64,000 nt of DNA. Source: Saccopteryx bilineata. Lineage: Eukaryota; Chordata; Mammalia; Chiroptera; Emballonuridae. The position numbers and the translations under genes were made by a program. The notes below the pieces were generated by a model. That model made no database searches. It saw only the letters and a list, made by a program, of their open reading frames with translations, and was not told the DNA's origin. Positions 1 through 12,359 of this stretch are shown piece by piece (positions within the stretch are counted from its first letter, which is position 1; each line of letters starts with the position of its first letter). The DNA lies in NCBI RefSeq assembly GCF_036850765.1, contig NC_089490.1:273186482-273250481 (forward strand). The letters are read 5' to 3'.

Positions 1-840
1 GCAGCAAGCAGAGGAAGAATTCGTTGGTTGTGCAGGAAGAAACTCAGAGAAAAGGGGCCTTGGAGACGGGTTCGGGGGTTAGCCCAGGACAAGCTAGTAC
101 CGCCCTCGGCTCTCCTGGTTGCAAGTCTCTTGGGGTCCCTTAGAACTGGAGACCAAGCCAAACATGCCTGGGGGAAAGAGGGGAAGGAGGGAAAGGAAGA
201 AGGCATAAGCGTGCTCGGGTGTGGGAGAGTGTGCCGGGACCTCTGTCTTAAGGGATTAAAACGGTGAGGATTTTTTTGAGGTCCCTCAGTAGAATATTCA
301 CCAGCTCTTCAGGTGTGTCTTTTAGGGTCCTGGTCCAAGACAGGTGTTCCTTAGTCAATGTAGGAGGTTCTGAGGTCAGTGTGGCTTTTTTTTTTTTGGT
401 CTGGTTTGCTGCTTTTCTGGACGTAGAGCTGAAACACAATTGAGGCCTAGATGTTAATGCTTAAGTGTTATTCTCTAGATTTCTTGTTTGTTCCTCCTCT
501 AAGGGGGTCTAAAACCGCATGACTGGTGACATATCAGGGAGGAAAGGTCAGGGGAGGATACAAATCCCATGACCAAGGCTACAAAATCAATGGGTCTAAA
601 CTGTGGGACTAGCTAAGGATGGGAAGGTCACCCCGGGGGTGAGGTCCTTGTTTTCCCAGTTTTGCCCATTGCTGGGGACCTGGGCCTTTCCACTCTGGTG
701 GCCCAGTGCCTGATCTATGAGCCTTGCTCTGCTCATGTCTGTCTAACTACCTGCCACAAAACCTTCAAACAGGTTATGGAAAAAGAGCTTCCAATTGGCC
801 ATTTCCCTGTGAGGGTTCTTCTGACACTTGGGAAAGGATA
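1..840. other. No gene seen; anonymous sequence
   Basis: Moderately GC-rich unique-looking DNA with a T-run near 387-397. The short open frames have no domain-like composition. I recognise no repeat here; an ancient LTR is possible but I cannot support it. Confidence 0.5.
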
Positions 841-848
841 CCTTAAGG

Positions 849-1145
849 CAGTGGTCCCCAACCTTTTTTGGGCCACGGACCAGTTTAATGTCAGAAAATA
901 TTTTCACGGACCGGCCTTTAGGGTGGGACGGATAAATGTGTTACGTGACCGAGACAAGCGTCAAGAGTGAGTCTTAGACGGATGTAACAGAGGAAATCTG
1001 GTCATTTAAAAAAAATAAAACACTGTTAAGACTTAAATATAAATAAAACAGAAATAATGTAAGTTATTTATTCTTTCTCTGTGGACCGATACCAAATGGC
1101 TCATGGACCAGTACCAGTCCACGGCCTGGGGGTTGGGGACCACTG
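849..1145 (+). mobile_element. Non-autonomous hAT element (MITE A), CAGTGGTCCCCAACC family
   Basis: A 297-bp element bounded by inverted ends CAGTGGTCCCCAACC and GGTTGGGGACCACTG. It is flanked by a perfect 8-bp duplication, CCTTAAGG, at 841-848 and 1146-1153. Terminal CAGNGGT and an 8-bp TSD are hallmarks of the hAT superfamily. It has no transposase, so it would have been moved in trans. The copy at 34596-34924 belongs to the same family in opposite orientation. The strand is arbitrary and relative to that copy. The same target site is itself a palindrome. Confidence 0.93.
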
Positions 1146-1153
1146 CCTTAAGG

Positions 1154-2028
1154 TGAAGGTGAACTCACTGAGGGTTATTTGGGAATGGGTGTCAGTTACC
1201 TTATCCCCAGGGCCTCAGGTGTGCAGTAACCACTGTCTGCAGCTGGAACTTGCACCAGGACCGAAGCTAAAGAAGGCCCAGCTGGAGTGACCTGAGCCCG
1301 AGCTGACTCCTGGCACCATCCTCACGACCAGGAATGTATAAACATTCTCTAAATCTTAATGTCTTCAGTTTGTAAAACAGAGAGATTTTAACAATGGCAG
1401 TTTCCATTTAAAAATCTTGTAACAGGTGCACTGAGTTTATTGCCATTTGAAGGCACCATGATTGAGGAAAGAGGAAGTAGCTGATATGTGGAGTGGGAAG
1501 ACAGACAACCCTAAAACAGCAAAAACGACAATTACCGTTATACATCTGCCTTTCTCAAAAGAGTAACAGAATCACAGAAAGATAATTGTAAGATGTCAAA
1601 GCTTGGACCTGAGACCTTGGGCGTGGCTAAGGCCATTCTAAATGGTAAAGTAATAAACCACGAAGGGAAATGAGGAGATTGAACATCATAAAAATGTAAA
1701 TTTTTATTTATTAAAAATACCATAAAAATTAAAAGACAGATGACTAATTTTTAAAATATTACAAATGAAGCTTAAAAATCTTAATATATAAAAACTAATT
1801 AAATCAATAAGATAGCTGACATATGGAAAAATAACAATGACTGAATATTCATTTTACAAAAGAAGATATGCAAAGAGCCAATAAACTCACACAAACTAGT
1901 CCTTTGGTATGCAAAAAGATGCACGTGCAAATAAGGATTGCCATAGGTGACCTACCTTTGGAAAAAGGCCTATTGGCCTTTTCTTATCATATTAGGAGAA
2001 ATTTACATTCCTTATATTCAAGATATAA
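1154..2028. other. No gene seen; AT-rich anonymous sequence
   Basis: AT-rich DNA, especially 1690-1860, without a recognisable element or a convincing coding frame. Confidence 0.5.
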
Positions 2029-2044
2029 GGAAATGTGAATTCTT

Positions 2045-2204
2045 TTATTTATTTATTTATTCATTTTTTTTAGAGAGGAGAGGGAGAGACAGAGAGAGAG
2101 AAGGGGGGAGGAGCTAGAAGCATCAACTCCCATATGTGCCTTGACCAGGCAAGCCCAGGGTTTCCAGGTTGACGCTTTATCCACTGCGCCACCACAGGTC
2201 AGGT
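2045..2204 (-). mobile_element. tRNA-derived bat SINE (short copy), minus strand
   Basis: On the minus strand it starts ACCTGACCTGTGGTGGCGCA, continues with an A-box-like segment (GTGGCGCAGTGGATAAAGCG), then AAGGCACATATG, a pyrimidine-rich stretch and an AAAT-rich tail. It is flanked by a perfect 16-bp TSD, GGAAATGTGAATTCTT, at 2029-2044 and 2205-2220. It is about half the length of the related copies at 24965 and 63123 because the middle of the body is missing. Confidence 0.88.
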
Positions 2205-2454
2205 GGAAATGTGAATTCTTATATATGAAGACTTAATTAAGCAAATTAAGAAATAAAATCAATAAAAGATGTTGGCAATGTTAATAAGAAGCCTCAAAAG
2301 AATTCTTGTACTCCCTGTCATAAGTTCTACTTCTAGTAAGTTTTTCTAAATGACCATCAGAGTTACATGCAAACCTGTGGTACAACACAATTATAAGGAA
2401 AACATTAAGACAGTTGAGAATAACCTTTGCTTTTAATGATAAAAATTCCCATTG

Positions 2455-2760
2455 TGGGACATTAGCACTGGCAGTTCACTCTGCTGTAAATGCTCTTCCC
2501 GCAAACATGTGCAGAGCTTGCTGCCTCACCTCCACCAGTTCTTTGCTCAAATATCACCTTCTCAGAGACCTTGCCCACTTATTTGCAACATCTCCCTGCT
2601 GCCTCCTAGAATATTCACACCTGTCACCACCTGAGGTCTGTGAGCTTTATGGTCAGTCTTGTGCAGCGGAATGTGAGCTCCACCAAGGCTGGATGCGATC
2701 ACTCCCTTTCTTCCTTAAAACAGTGCACAGTGTGCACTCGATGAATGTTGAACTGAGTTA
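2455..2760 (+). repeat. L2 LINE 3' end fragment
   Basis: The order of motifs follows the L2 3' end: TGCTCTTCCC, TTTGCTCAAATATCACC, TCTCAGAGACCTTGCCC, GTGAGCTCCACCAAGGC, then a close resembling the GTGCTCGATGAATGTTGAA end. It is strongly diverged, as expected of this old mammalian family. The two open frames across it are incidental. Confidence 0.75.
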
Positions 2761-3960
2761 AGACTGTTTTAGTACATCCTTTCAACGTGCCGGCAAAATG
2801 GAAGGTCAGAGCTGTTTGCAGACAAAGGCAACATCGCATGATATAATCCAGCAGAATTCAAAATTATACCCAGTCATGTGATTTTGAGTCAAGGAAAGAA
2901 AGAGTGTGTGAGCTTCTTTTGGGTTTTTTTCATTACATTCCTGGTGTTGGGGGAGAGAGAGACTTTAGGGGCATGGAAGAGAGCACCACAATGGGGAGAG
3001 TTTTAGGAGGAGCATTTTGTTAGGAAAATAAAGAATGAATAAGTGAATAAAGAATAGGACCAAAATAAATTGAAAAGTAAATTTTTTAAGTCTGTCAACT
3101 CTAAGATTTGCCTCAATCTCTCAAATAATTTAATGATGGTCCAATTTTATCAAAGCATTTAACAGAATGTGTCAATTTACCCAAATGTCTGAACACTTCC
3201 AAATATGTGCATAGGTAAGAAGATGTTGAAAGTAGTCACATGTCTAAGTGAATTTTTTGTCTTGTTTGTCATAGGAAGTGAATGATGATTTTGTCTCTCT
3301 GTATCACCACGTAGCTCTCATTGAGTGGTAGCCAACTGGTAATTTCTTGAATAGCTATGGATAATTTATTCTTAGAGTTCTTGATCTTTTTTTTAGGATC
3401 AATTGATTTAGTAAAAGTAAAAAAAGTTAGCTTGATGACAAAGAATGGATTGCTAGGGAAATTTATCATGTGTTTTCAATTATAAACATAGCCAAACTGG
3501 AAACTGGGGCCTGGGTGGGCCAATAGGAAACATTTTATCACGATTTGAAAATTATTGGGCACAGAGGTATTGGGTTCCTTTTATTACTTTTTCCTGTACT
3601 ACCTCTTCTCTTTATGGGTTTATTTATCATGGTTTATTTATCTTCTTAATTTGTCTTGCTGCCTTCCATGGAACCTTGAACCGAAAACTTTCTGATTGGG
3701 ATGATATGTGGATACGACACCAGTCAGCACTGAATGATTCCACATCTAACCACAGTGCTAATTCTTACCTCCAGGACATGAAATAGGCAGCTCAACCCAT
3801 TTAGTCTCATTTGGTTTGTGCTTCAAGCTCAACCTGTGGTCCACACCTTCATACAGAAAAGCATATCAGCAAGTGCTCAGCAACACAGTTCAGAGGACAG
3901 ATCCTACCTAGAGGCAGGAAAGCGTAACAATCTCACATCAACATTTGGTTTTGTCATTGG
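2761..3960. other. No gene seen; anonymous sequence
   Basis: AT-rich unique-looking DNA. I see no recognisable repeat, splice-bounded exon or RNA gene. Confidence 0.45.
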
Positions 3961-3964
3961 AAGC

Positions 3965-4110
3965 AGGTTCAATAAACTGCACAAGCCTAAATGTTCCCAT
4001 CTCTAAAATGGAGTCAACTTACCTCATAGAATTGTTGTAAATACGAACTGGATGGTGTGTGTGGAATGCTTAGCCCGTGTCTGGACACAGCACAACAAGC
4101 CTGATAGAAG
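3965..4110 (+). repeat. MIR SINE fragment
   Basis: Contains the MIR core order: CCCATCTCTAAAATGGAGTC, then TTACCTCATAGAATTGTTGT, then a segment ending near GTCTGGACACAGCA. This matches the well-known MIR run in which 'TCTGTAAAATGGGG' precedes 'ACCTCATAGGGTTGTTGTGAGG'. No TSD is discernible. Confidence 0.75.
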
Positions 4111-5080
4111 TCATCACTGTCCTTCGGTACATTTCCCAAAACTTCCAGGGACCCAACGGAATTAGAAATGCCTTTGGAGGTCTCCATATACATTGTCTTC
4201 TTATAATTTAGACACTCAAAGCCTCAGTCACATCCTCATAAAACAGAAATCATTACAGCTTGCATTATTTACACAGTGTCCATTTTTACAATCTTAACAG
4301 ATTTTCATATCTATTTCCCCACATGGTGGAGATCTCTAAAAGGATGACACTAATCATTATTTTTCAACATTTAGTTCCTTAGGTAAAGAGAAAGAAGAAA
4401 TTAAAAACCCTTAACTCTCTTTTAAATAAGAACTAGCATATGAAAATTTGATTTATAATCAGTCAGTTAAACAATCAATCTTACTTGAAAAAAGCAATTT
4501 GTCATTGTCTCATATCTTGATTGAAAAAAATATTTATAAATATTAAATGTATTATAAACTCTTTGTTAGCAGGGCTATTGTGAAAGACAACGTACCCTCA
4601 GTCACCGTCACTCGGGAAGTCTCAAGTCTGAACGGTACCAGCACAGGAAGGCTGACCCCATGCTAGCTGGGCTCCCATTATGGGACATCCTGCAGGATGT
4701 CCGACCTGCTGCTTCATGTGGGATTCTCCCCTCGCTGGTGCTCATCAGCACATCCTTCCTTCTGCACCCTGTGCTGTGGGCCTGGGCTGCGTGCTGCAGG
4801 TCACATCATTGCCAGCTTGTAACCTAGGACATTCGTGCTCCTTTTGCATGTTCTTCAGACACCAGTGCATGGCATTGTATATCTAATGGTTCCTATGGAA
4901 ATTATGGCCCAAACAATCTTCTTCATACAGGGCTAAGTCTGCCTTACACGACATACCTTTTTAGGACAAATCATTTTGCGCCGCCATTAGCAATGACCTA
5001 CCTTGCTACTTCTCCTTTGGGATGAGAAAAATCCCTTTTTCAAATATTCATTTTAGTTTTAAAGTTATAGTAATAGTACA
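4111..5080. other. No gene seen; anonymous sequence with one perfect palindrome
   Basis: No recognisable element. A 20-bp perfect palindrome centred on a PstI-like CTGCAG lies at 4683-4702. Confidence 0.45.
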
Positions 5081-5084
5081 CAAT

Positions 5085-5515
5085 ATTAGAACTATGAGCT
5101 AAATGAAATAAGCCAGGCAGAGAAAGCCAAATTCCATATGACCTTACTTACATGCAGAATCTGAAAAACCAACTCATAGAAATAGAGTAGATAGGCGGTT
5201 GTCAGGAGTCAGGGATTGAGTGAAGGTGGTCAGAAGGTACAAACTTTCAGTTAGACAATCAATAAGTTCTGGGCGTTTAATGTACAGCATAGTGATTGAA
5301 GTTAAGAGGACCATATAATATATCTTAGCAAAGACAGTAGATCTTTAAAATTTTTATCACAAGAAAAAATTTTGTAAGTATGTGAGAGAATAGATGTTAA
5401 CTAGACTTATCGTGGTGATCATTTCACAATTTAATCACACTTTCAAATCTTCATGCTGTGCACCTAAAACTAATATGATGCTATTTGTCAATTATCTCTC
5501 AATAGAACTCGTGAA
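5085..5515 (+). mobile_element. Old L1 LINE 3' end fragment
   Basis: Resembles the 3' end of older mammalian L1 subfamilies. 'AAATGAAATAAGCCAGGCAG' is the end-of-ORF2 motif, followed by 'TCCATATGACCTTACTTACA', the 3' UTR with 'TGGTGATCATTTCACAATTT', and the close 'TGCACCTAAAACTAATATGA' ... 'TCTCAATAGAAC'. No poly-A tail or TSD is clear. It is clearly older than the L1 at 12360. Confidence 0.78.
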
Positions 5516-7170
5516 TAAGATTTCTTTTTATTTGAAAAGGTAAAAACGTTGTGAAATTCCCAATAAAATATGATCTGCCTATGCACACAGACAAGAATAT
5601 AAACAAAAAAATGGGAGACAGAGCCCTGTTTTTAAACAATTTAAAAGCTAGTAGAAATGTCACTGCAGTGCATTGAATTATGGTAAAAACTACACATGTT
5701 ACTGTGAAGCTGGATGAATCCTAAATTCTTTTTTGTGCTATATCATAGCTGTGCAATCTCCTTGGAGTCAAAGGGCTTCTCAGACTCCTGGATTCAAGAT
5801 CCTGCCTCTGTCCCTTAGTACTGATCTATGGGCAACTCCTCAGAAGACGCTGGCAACAGCCAGGTACTCAAAACATGGAAGTTGGTACAGTTGCTATTTT
5901 ATTGTTGACTGATGTTTTTGTAAAAGAGTATAAACATTTAACCTTAATTTGAGTTTTGGGTTAGCTACTCATATATACATATATATTTTTTCAACTACAG
6001 TCTTTTTTCAAGTGTTGAAATAGGACGACAGACAAAGATTTTTTTAAAAGAAATAGGAAGAGAAAATAAAAACAGGTGGTACCACTTGGACAGAAGAGAG
6101 ATAGGGTTTGGGAGAGTGATGATATAGGAGAAAAAGGGTGGTGGGCAGTGGGGGTGAGAAGAGAAGTTTGGAGAGGATATGGACATCCAAGTTTGGAAAC
6201 GTCACCCTCTTTCAGGGTTGAGGTTCCAGCAGCCAGCTCTGCACCTGAGTTGTGTGTCTTGTTTGTAATCCACTGAAGAATCCACTGGTGAAGTAAGTAG
6301 GACATAATGGGGATTCGGTCCCAAAGAAGGTTCTCTTGGGACCCGTAGTCGAGTGCTGCTCTGGGGCCAACTGTCCCAGAAAGGTGCAGCTGCAAGGCTG
6401 AGTTTAGACACATGAAATCCTTGCTGGCAAAGGGTAGGAATGCATGTGAAGCTCTCAGCTTTCTGTAGCATCTCCTGTTCTCTTGAGCCGGTGATGTTCC
6501 CATTGGGAAAGAGAGCAGGACCAGGAGGAGGGGAGGAAATAAACAGATCCAGCCATTCAGTCCTTTGAGGGGATCTTACTGTTGTTTTTTTTTTCAGAGT
6601 AAAATAGTAAGTCTTCTCCACTGAAAATTTTATGATGAATGAACAAATTATTAAAACGATAGACTAATCATACAAAAATGTCTAAATGGCGCTGTATTTT
6701 TCTTCAGGAAATTGGTCGTATGTGTGATATTTATTTCAGCAGCTGCCATTTCATATATAAAAACTTGCTCTTGACAATAGAGACCAAAACACTGGCAAGA
6801 AAAAGAGGGTCTTGCTCCAGGCAAAAGGTTTTAAATACTAAAATGTCTCCTTAATAGATCCATGACATTGGTACTCTGGGATCCTTCCCACATCATTAGG
6901 TAAATACGCATGGTGAATTCTTGTTTTCAAATGAACCTCCTCCCGCCCGCCCCTCCCCCCCCATAGGTCATACATAATTAGCTCTTTGTTTATGATAAAA
7001 ATGGGGGTATGGAGTTAAAACCACTCACCACGATGTGCCCCTTTCCATAGGGACTTGTTAAAATCATGTGTTCCCTCTGGGTGCAGGTGACTTAGACATG
7101 AAGGTAGCTTCATTTATCTTCGTGAGTGACCCTGCATTTGTAAAACCCCACTCCCAGCCTTGGCTACAAA
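5516..7170. other. No gene seen; anonymous sequence
   Basis: The 170-codon minus-strand frame at 5991-6503 overlaps other frames of similar length, has ordinary composition and shows no recognisable domain, so I treat it as chance. A C-rich run lies near 6942-6962. Confidence 0.5.
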
Positions 7171-7655
7171 ACATCCTCTGGAAATGATAATTAAAATAAT
7201 TATAGAAGCAATAGGAAAACGTAATAAGAGAAAAAAAATTTTTATTCAGAAAATATTAGAAGCCAACACTCTGGAAATATTCCAGTCCTACTAATTGCAT
7301 CTTAATATGTTAGAGGAACGTGTAATTGTTCAAAGATGAAAGTCTCCTTATAGTTTAAATTCCATCACAGTGTGATATTTTTCTTTATTTAAATGAAATA
7401 AATGCAGCAATTATCACAACATAAAAAAGATGCTTAGTTTTAATTTAAGGGAGAAGTATTGCCACGTGCTTTCAACAAGGTTCTCTTACACAGATACAAA
7501 TAAAACAACTTCTTGAATAGATTTTAAATCATTTTTCATAAATCGAGAGGAAAGCTTGTTTATTTTACTTTCAAATATGCTTCACAGAATGCAACTTCAT
7601 TCCTTCATCTTTCTGTGATTCTGTCATTTTTTATTGAAATCTTGTCAGGGAGCCT
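7171..7655. other. AT-rich block, possible conserved non-coding element
   Basis: A non-repetitive block dense in TAATT-, TTAATA- and AAATGAAATAAA-type words and free of recognisable transposons. Such composition is common in vertebrate non-coding enhancers, but conservation cannot be judged from one sequence. This is inference only. Confidence 0.2.
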
Positions 7656-10600
7656 TTGTCAGGGCTCCCGGCCAAGGCGCTCAAAGCCCAGGCAGAGTGG
7701 GAGACCAGGCTGTGCGGAATGCTAAGTAAGGGCGGGGACATCAAGGCAGCTTTCACACTGGGAGCAGGGGCCCAGCAAACTACCTATGCCATCGTCCCTT
7801 TGAACAATTCTCCCCAGCTCGAGACTGGGAGCCTGCGGTCCCAGGCTTGGAAATCAAAGTCTAGAAGCAGAGGAGTTAAGTGGGAACAAAACAGTCCGGG
7901 TGCTGCCCAGTTCCTCGCTGTGGCCCAGCATGGGAAAATGCAGGTCCTTCATGCTGGCAGCCCTGTGCCGGGCCATCCCAGGGTCCCATGTCACTCTGGG
8001 AAAAGCTAAACACTTCCCATTGTGTTTAGAAATGCTATAGCAGGGACTATTTATAAACGGCTAAACACAAAAGCACTTAAGCTCTCAGCTTTTCTGATGG
8101 AAAGGGAAAAATGGAAGAGGGCTGAGCCACATGACGTCTGCCCCTGAGTCCGGCACTCACTCTGCTGGTCTGGGTTGAGCTCTGTGTCCATGTTGGCTCA
8201 TTATAGGGATCACAGCTAGGAGATATGTGCCAGCCTGTGACCAGTTTCCCCCACCATTCTGTGAAGCCTCACACTCGGTGGGATACAGGGATTCTGTCTC
8301 ATACATCCCCAGGTTCTCCCTGTGACTCTGCAGAACAGCCTGGCCTCCCAGGAGCCTTTGCTGCAGCTTAGAGGAGGGAACAACCCTGTTCTCTTACAAG
8401 TCACCGAATCAGCCCCCTCAAGGCCAGCAGTACCAGCCACACCGTTGGTCCATAAGTTTAAATATGGGATTAAGATCTATCAGTAACATGGGGTATGTTG
8501 TTGCAGAGTCTTTGACAGGGACAAAAAAAGGCAAATAATTATTAGTTTTCCAAACCAAGGGAGTTTGTTTCTGTAATTTTGGTTTCTACACCTTTGAATT
8601 AATATAACCGCTGTAACTGTGCCCAAAATCTTGAAATGTCTCAGCCTCCCACATAATTACCCAGTTTTATTTCACAACAAATTGAATCCTTGATATAATT
8701 CATACATATGTGTATTTTAAATGTGAAGATACATAATATCGAGGGAGATTTTTAGTAGAAGTGGTCCTATTACCTGAAACACTAGGAAATCTATCATCAG
8801 AAATGTCAACAAAAATGACTTAATATAGACACATTCTATTTTTGTTTGTTTAAATCTTATCAATACATGATCTATGGAGCGGGTACCTCAGAAATTCAGA
8901 TGTGACCTGGATGCAGCCAGGGTATGCTCTGTCATGCTTGGGGCCCTGGACAAAACTGGCTTGTCCCTGTGACCTTGTCAGAATTCGTGTCTGGCCTGGG
9001 GCAGCCAGAAGTGCCTGCAGATGCCTACAGGGACCAGCCCTGGGTCCTGGGCAAGCCGCACAGAGACTCAAAACCTCGTGTTTTCTAGTCTATTTTTCTC
9101 TTCCTTCTGTTTCCTCTCCCAGTTGGCACCTGAGAGACAGAAAAGCAGGAAACAAGTCCTTTTGCTCAGTCTGCTTCCTAGGTTCACAAAGATTTTAGGG
9201 GTGCTTACTTGATCAGGCAGCTATGTCCTGACTACTGGTAGCAGACACAAGCTTGATGGAGGACGAGGAAGAACCAGTGCCCCATCTTCCAGGAGGGAAA
9301 TGATGGAGATGTCCTAGACCAATGTCTGTTATCCAATGAGACAAGGTTTAGAAGTTAGTGGCACCCACAGGGACTCAGGGTTGCTTCACTGCCAGCCTGT
9401 CCTCGGGAAACTTGAACTGGCTCTGGGAAAGGTGTTTGAGCGTGGGCTACCTCACTGGGAAAAATGGTATCTGTGTGAATTAGAGGGCATGTATCCATCA
9501 TGCTGCTATCTCCTGAGACTCCCGAGACCTCAGCTTTGAGGAGGCAAGGGCCTGTGAAATGTCACAGGGAAAATCCTGGAGACGGTAACAGAGGAGGAGC
9601 AGAGAGAGAAAGAGAGGTACAACATGACTGTACTTGCAAAACATGAAATTCTTTCAGGATTATGTTAAAATACAAGTCGTGTCACAGAGTAAAGGTGCTC
9701 CTTCTCCACCCTAAAGTATTGCCTATGTCTCAAACAACGGTGATGTGAGTCCCAGGTTAAACCTAGATGTAGGGACAGTTTAAGAATGAATCATGCGGTG
9801 CAGATTTGGGAATTCTGGGAGCTAACCCAGCCCATGCCGTAGCCCACATTTTTACCTTGTACGTGTGCTCCTGTTGAAATGTGACATGAAAAAACTGACC
9901 AACTGTTTTGTTTGTTTGAAGCAGGCAAACCCTGTTTCCCAGGAAGGCGGCAGGGTGCAGAGGGAGGCGCCGTGGACTCTGTCCCGGGGGCGTTTCCTCC
10001 TCTGGCCCCGTCAGCCCCCAGATAACCCTTGGTGGTCCCTTTTAGTGGCAGTGCCATATAATTCTGGCAAATTAATGTTGTGCGGGAGAAGTTTTCTCAG
10101 ACTCCTCATCCATTATTGAATAATTTTTCACAATAAGAGCACTTCCTAAGTCAAACAAAGCCTGAGTACAGCTCAGGGAACTGCTGTGCTGAGTGCATCA
10201 CGGTTTATTTTTCTGGTGAAAAAAATAAACTATTACTTTGACTAATAACTCTAGTGGAATGTGGTCAGGAGCGCCGTTCAGTGCTTGCTGCCAAGAGAAA
10301 CGGATACCACGTCCTCTTCAGACACACGCGCTGGGTCACACATGGGCTTCAGGCCTGGCCTGTGTCATGAGTGAAAATCTTCTAAATACTCACAGTGGGA
10401 GAAAACCATTTTGGTTTCTTTTGGTCTAGAAAACATACAAACAACTGCAAAGGTTTGTTATTAAAATACTTCATTCTTAAAAGAGAATCGATGATATTTA
10501 TGCTTAACCATTTGATAGCATCTAATATTTTAAATTGGTGGAAAAATGCACACAGATATGATAGCATAGCAACCAACAGTGCTTTGAAATGAGAAGGCTG

Positions 10601-12340
10601 CCTGAAAAGTTGAACTTGTGCTGGTTGATGCTTTTCTGGTGGAGAAGAAGGAAATCTAAGGAGCTCCTTCTTGAATGAACGGTCTTGGTCTGGCTTTCTT
10701 GCCAAAAATATGCAGGCAGCCCATATCCGTCCTTGGGAAGGCTACACTTACCATCTTTACTACATGTTTATACTTTAAGTTTTATAAGATTCCCTTTGGG
10801 TTACTATACTGTAATGAGTCTTAGAGGTGTGAAAAAGTTGTAGAGTCAGACTTCCTTTCTCTGATGATTCTCATTGTTTTACTCACAAACCTCTCATTTT
10901 GAAAGTTCATCGTGTAGTTATTAACAACCGACCCCTTTTTGTATTTTGGAATGTATATAAATTATTATATTCTTTTTCCATTTAGGATCTTCTAATAAGT
11001 GTTCTGTTAATTATAGAAGTCTAGCCCCTAGCACATTTAACATTGCTCATAATGGTTTCAGAATCATTCAACAGCAGCTCTTTTAGTTTATGTTTCTCTG
11101 TGTGTATTTATGGAGGCTTTGTGAAAAGTTTTTGCAGTAACATTGACTTTTAAAGCAACCTGTGATTATTTGAGTGAATTATGTGAGCTATCAAGGTAGG
11201 TGGGACTAATGGGGCATTCTCTGAGTCATCTCCCATCCCACACAGATCTTAGGGTAGAGGGACTCTCTGCCATAGTTGGTGTGGGTCGCATACCGGTTAC
11301 TTGTCCTTATCACTCCCGACTATTCTTTACTTCTTTCACTTTTTTCTTTCTTCTTGAAAATCAGTAAACCAGTGTTGGTTATATATCATTATAGCATGTA
11401 TCATTCCCTTTATTTCTGAATTTTCAGTAATTATTCCTGACCTTCCACAGTCAGCAACAGACATGCAATAATTACTTGTCACATGCCACATGCTTACACA
11501 AGCACGGTCACGGACTCCTTAGATGGATCACTGATGTCTGTTTCATATCCACCCTCATGACAGGGGGTAAACTGGGTGGAAGAGAATAGGATACTGTCCC
11601 TGAGTCAGAGGCAGGACAGCACTGGTCCTTGACCTCACACAGTCTCTGCTCCAGGACCCACGCTCCTGGATGCTGTGAGGCCAGGCCCTCTACACCATGG
11701 CTCTGAGGTGCCTGGACACCGATTTGGACGCTTTCTAGTCTTTCCATCATGTTTGGTTTCAGTTTTGGGGATGGGTGACCTGAGGCATCCTGGTAACTGG
11801 ATTGCTGAGACTTCAGGAGAGGTTTCTCTTTTCACTGGGCACAATGTCTGAGGCCACACTGCCTTTTGGCTACTTACTGTTCATGCTGCTTCTACTGCTG
11901 GGCAGATGGAGGGGTGGGAGAGTGAGCAGATGCTTTTCTTTCCTGTGTTTTGTTTCCTCTGTGATTTGGCCAGAGTGATGTTGATATAAGAGACCCTGAT
12001 CTACAGGGCCTCTAGGTTTCCTTGTTAAGGGGCAGCAAGAGGCCAAGCCCCTAGAATATAACATGCTAGAACAACACAGAGGACAAATCTGTTTTCTGAA
12101 GCTTGCCATGATAGCAGACATGATCAGCCACACAATAAATGTGATGTGACTTCATGGCCATCAGTGAGCACGCTGGGTCCCATATCTTTGCATTGATAGA
12201 AATACGTAAGTACTTGGGTCACAATATTCATGAGACGTGCACATAGATTTTTCTCTTAGAATAAATAGAACCCTGAATTCTAAAAACATTGTCACTGTCA
12301 CAAGTGCTCTGAAAGAAATAGAATATGTATATATTCTCAG
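7656..12340. other. About 4.7 kb without recognised gene or repeat
   Basis: GC content is higher at 7660-8440 and 8880-10030. Short open frames occur on both strands with no domain-like features and no consistent codon pattern. I found no tRNA, LTR, SINE or CpG-island structure. Confidence 0.45.
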
Positions 12341-12359
12341 GAAAAAAAATACTTTCTTA

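Noticed and set aside
1..480. Endogenous retrovirus leader or LTR
   Set aside because: GC-rich with a faint LTR-like look, but I found no terminal TG...CA pair, primer-binding site or coding remnant that I can support.
5991..6621. 170- and 139-codon overlapping minus-strand frames
   Set aside because: They overlap each other in different frames and have no domain-like features, splice context or recognisable homology.
9940..10030. CpG island promoter
   Set aside because: Only a short GC-rich patch; too small and without a neighbouring exon.
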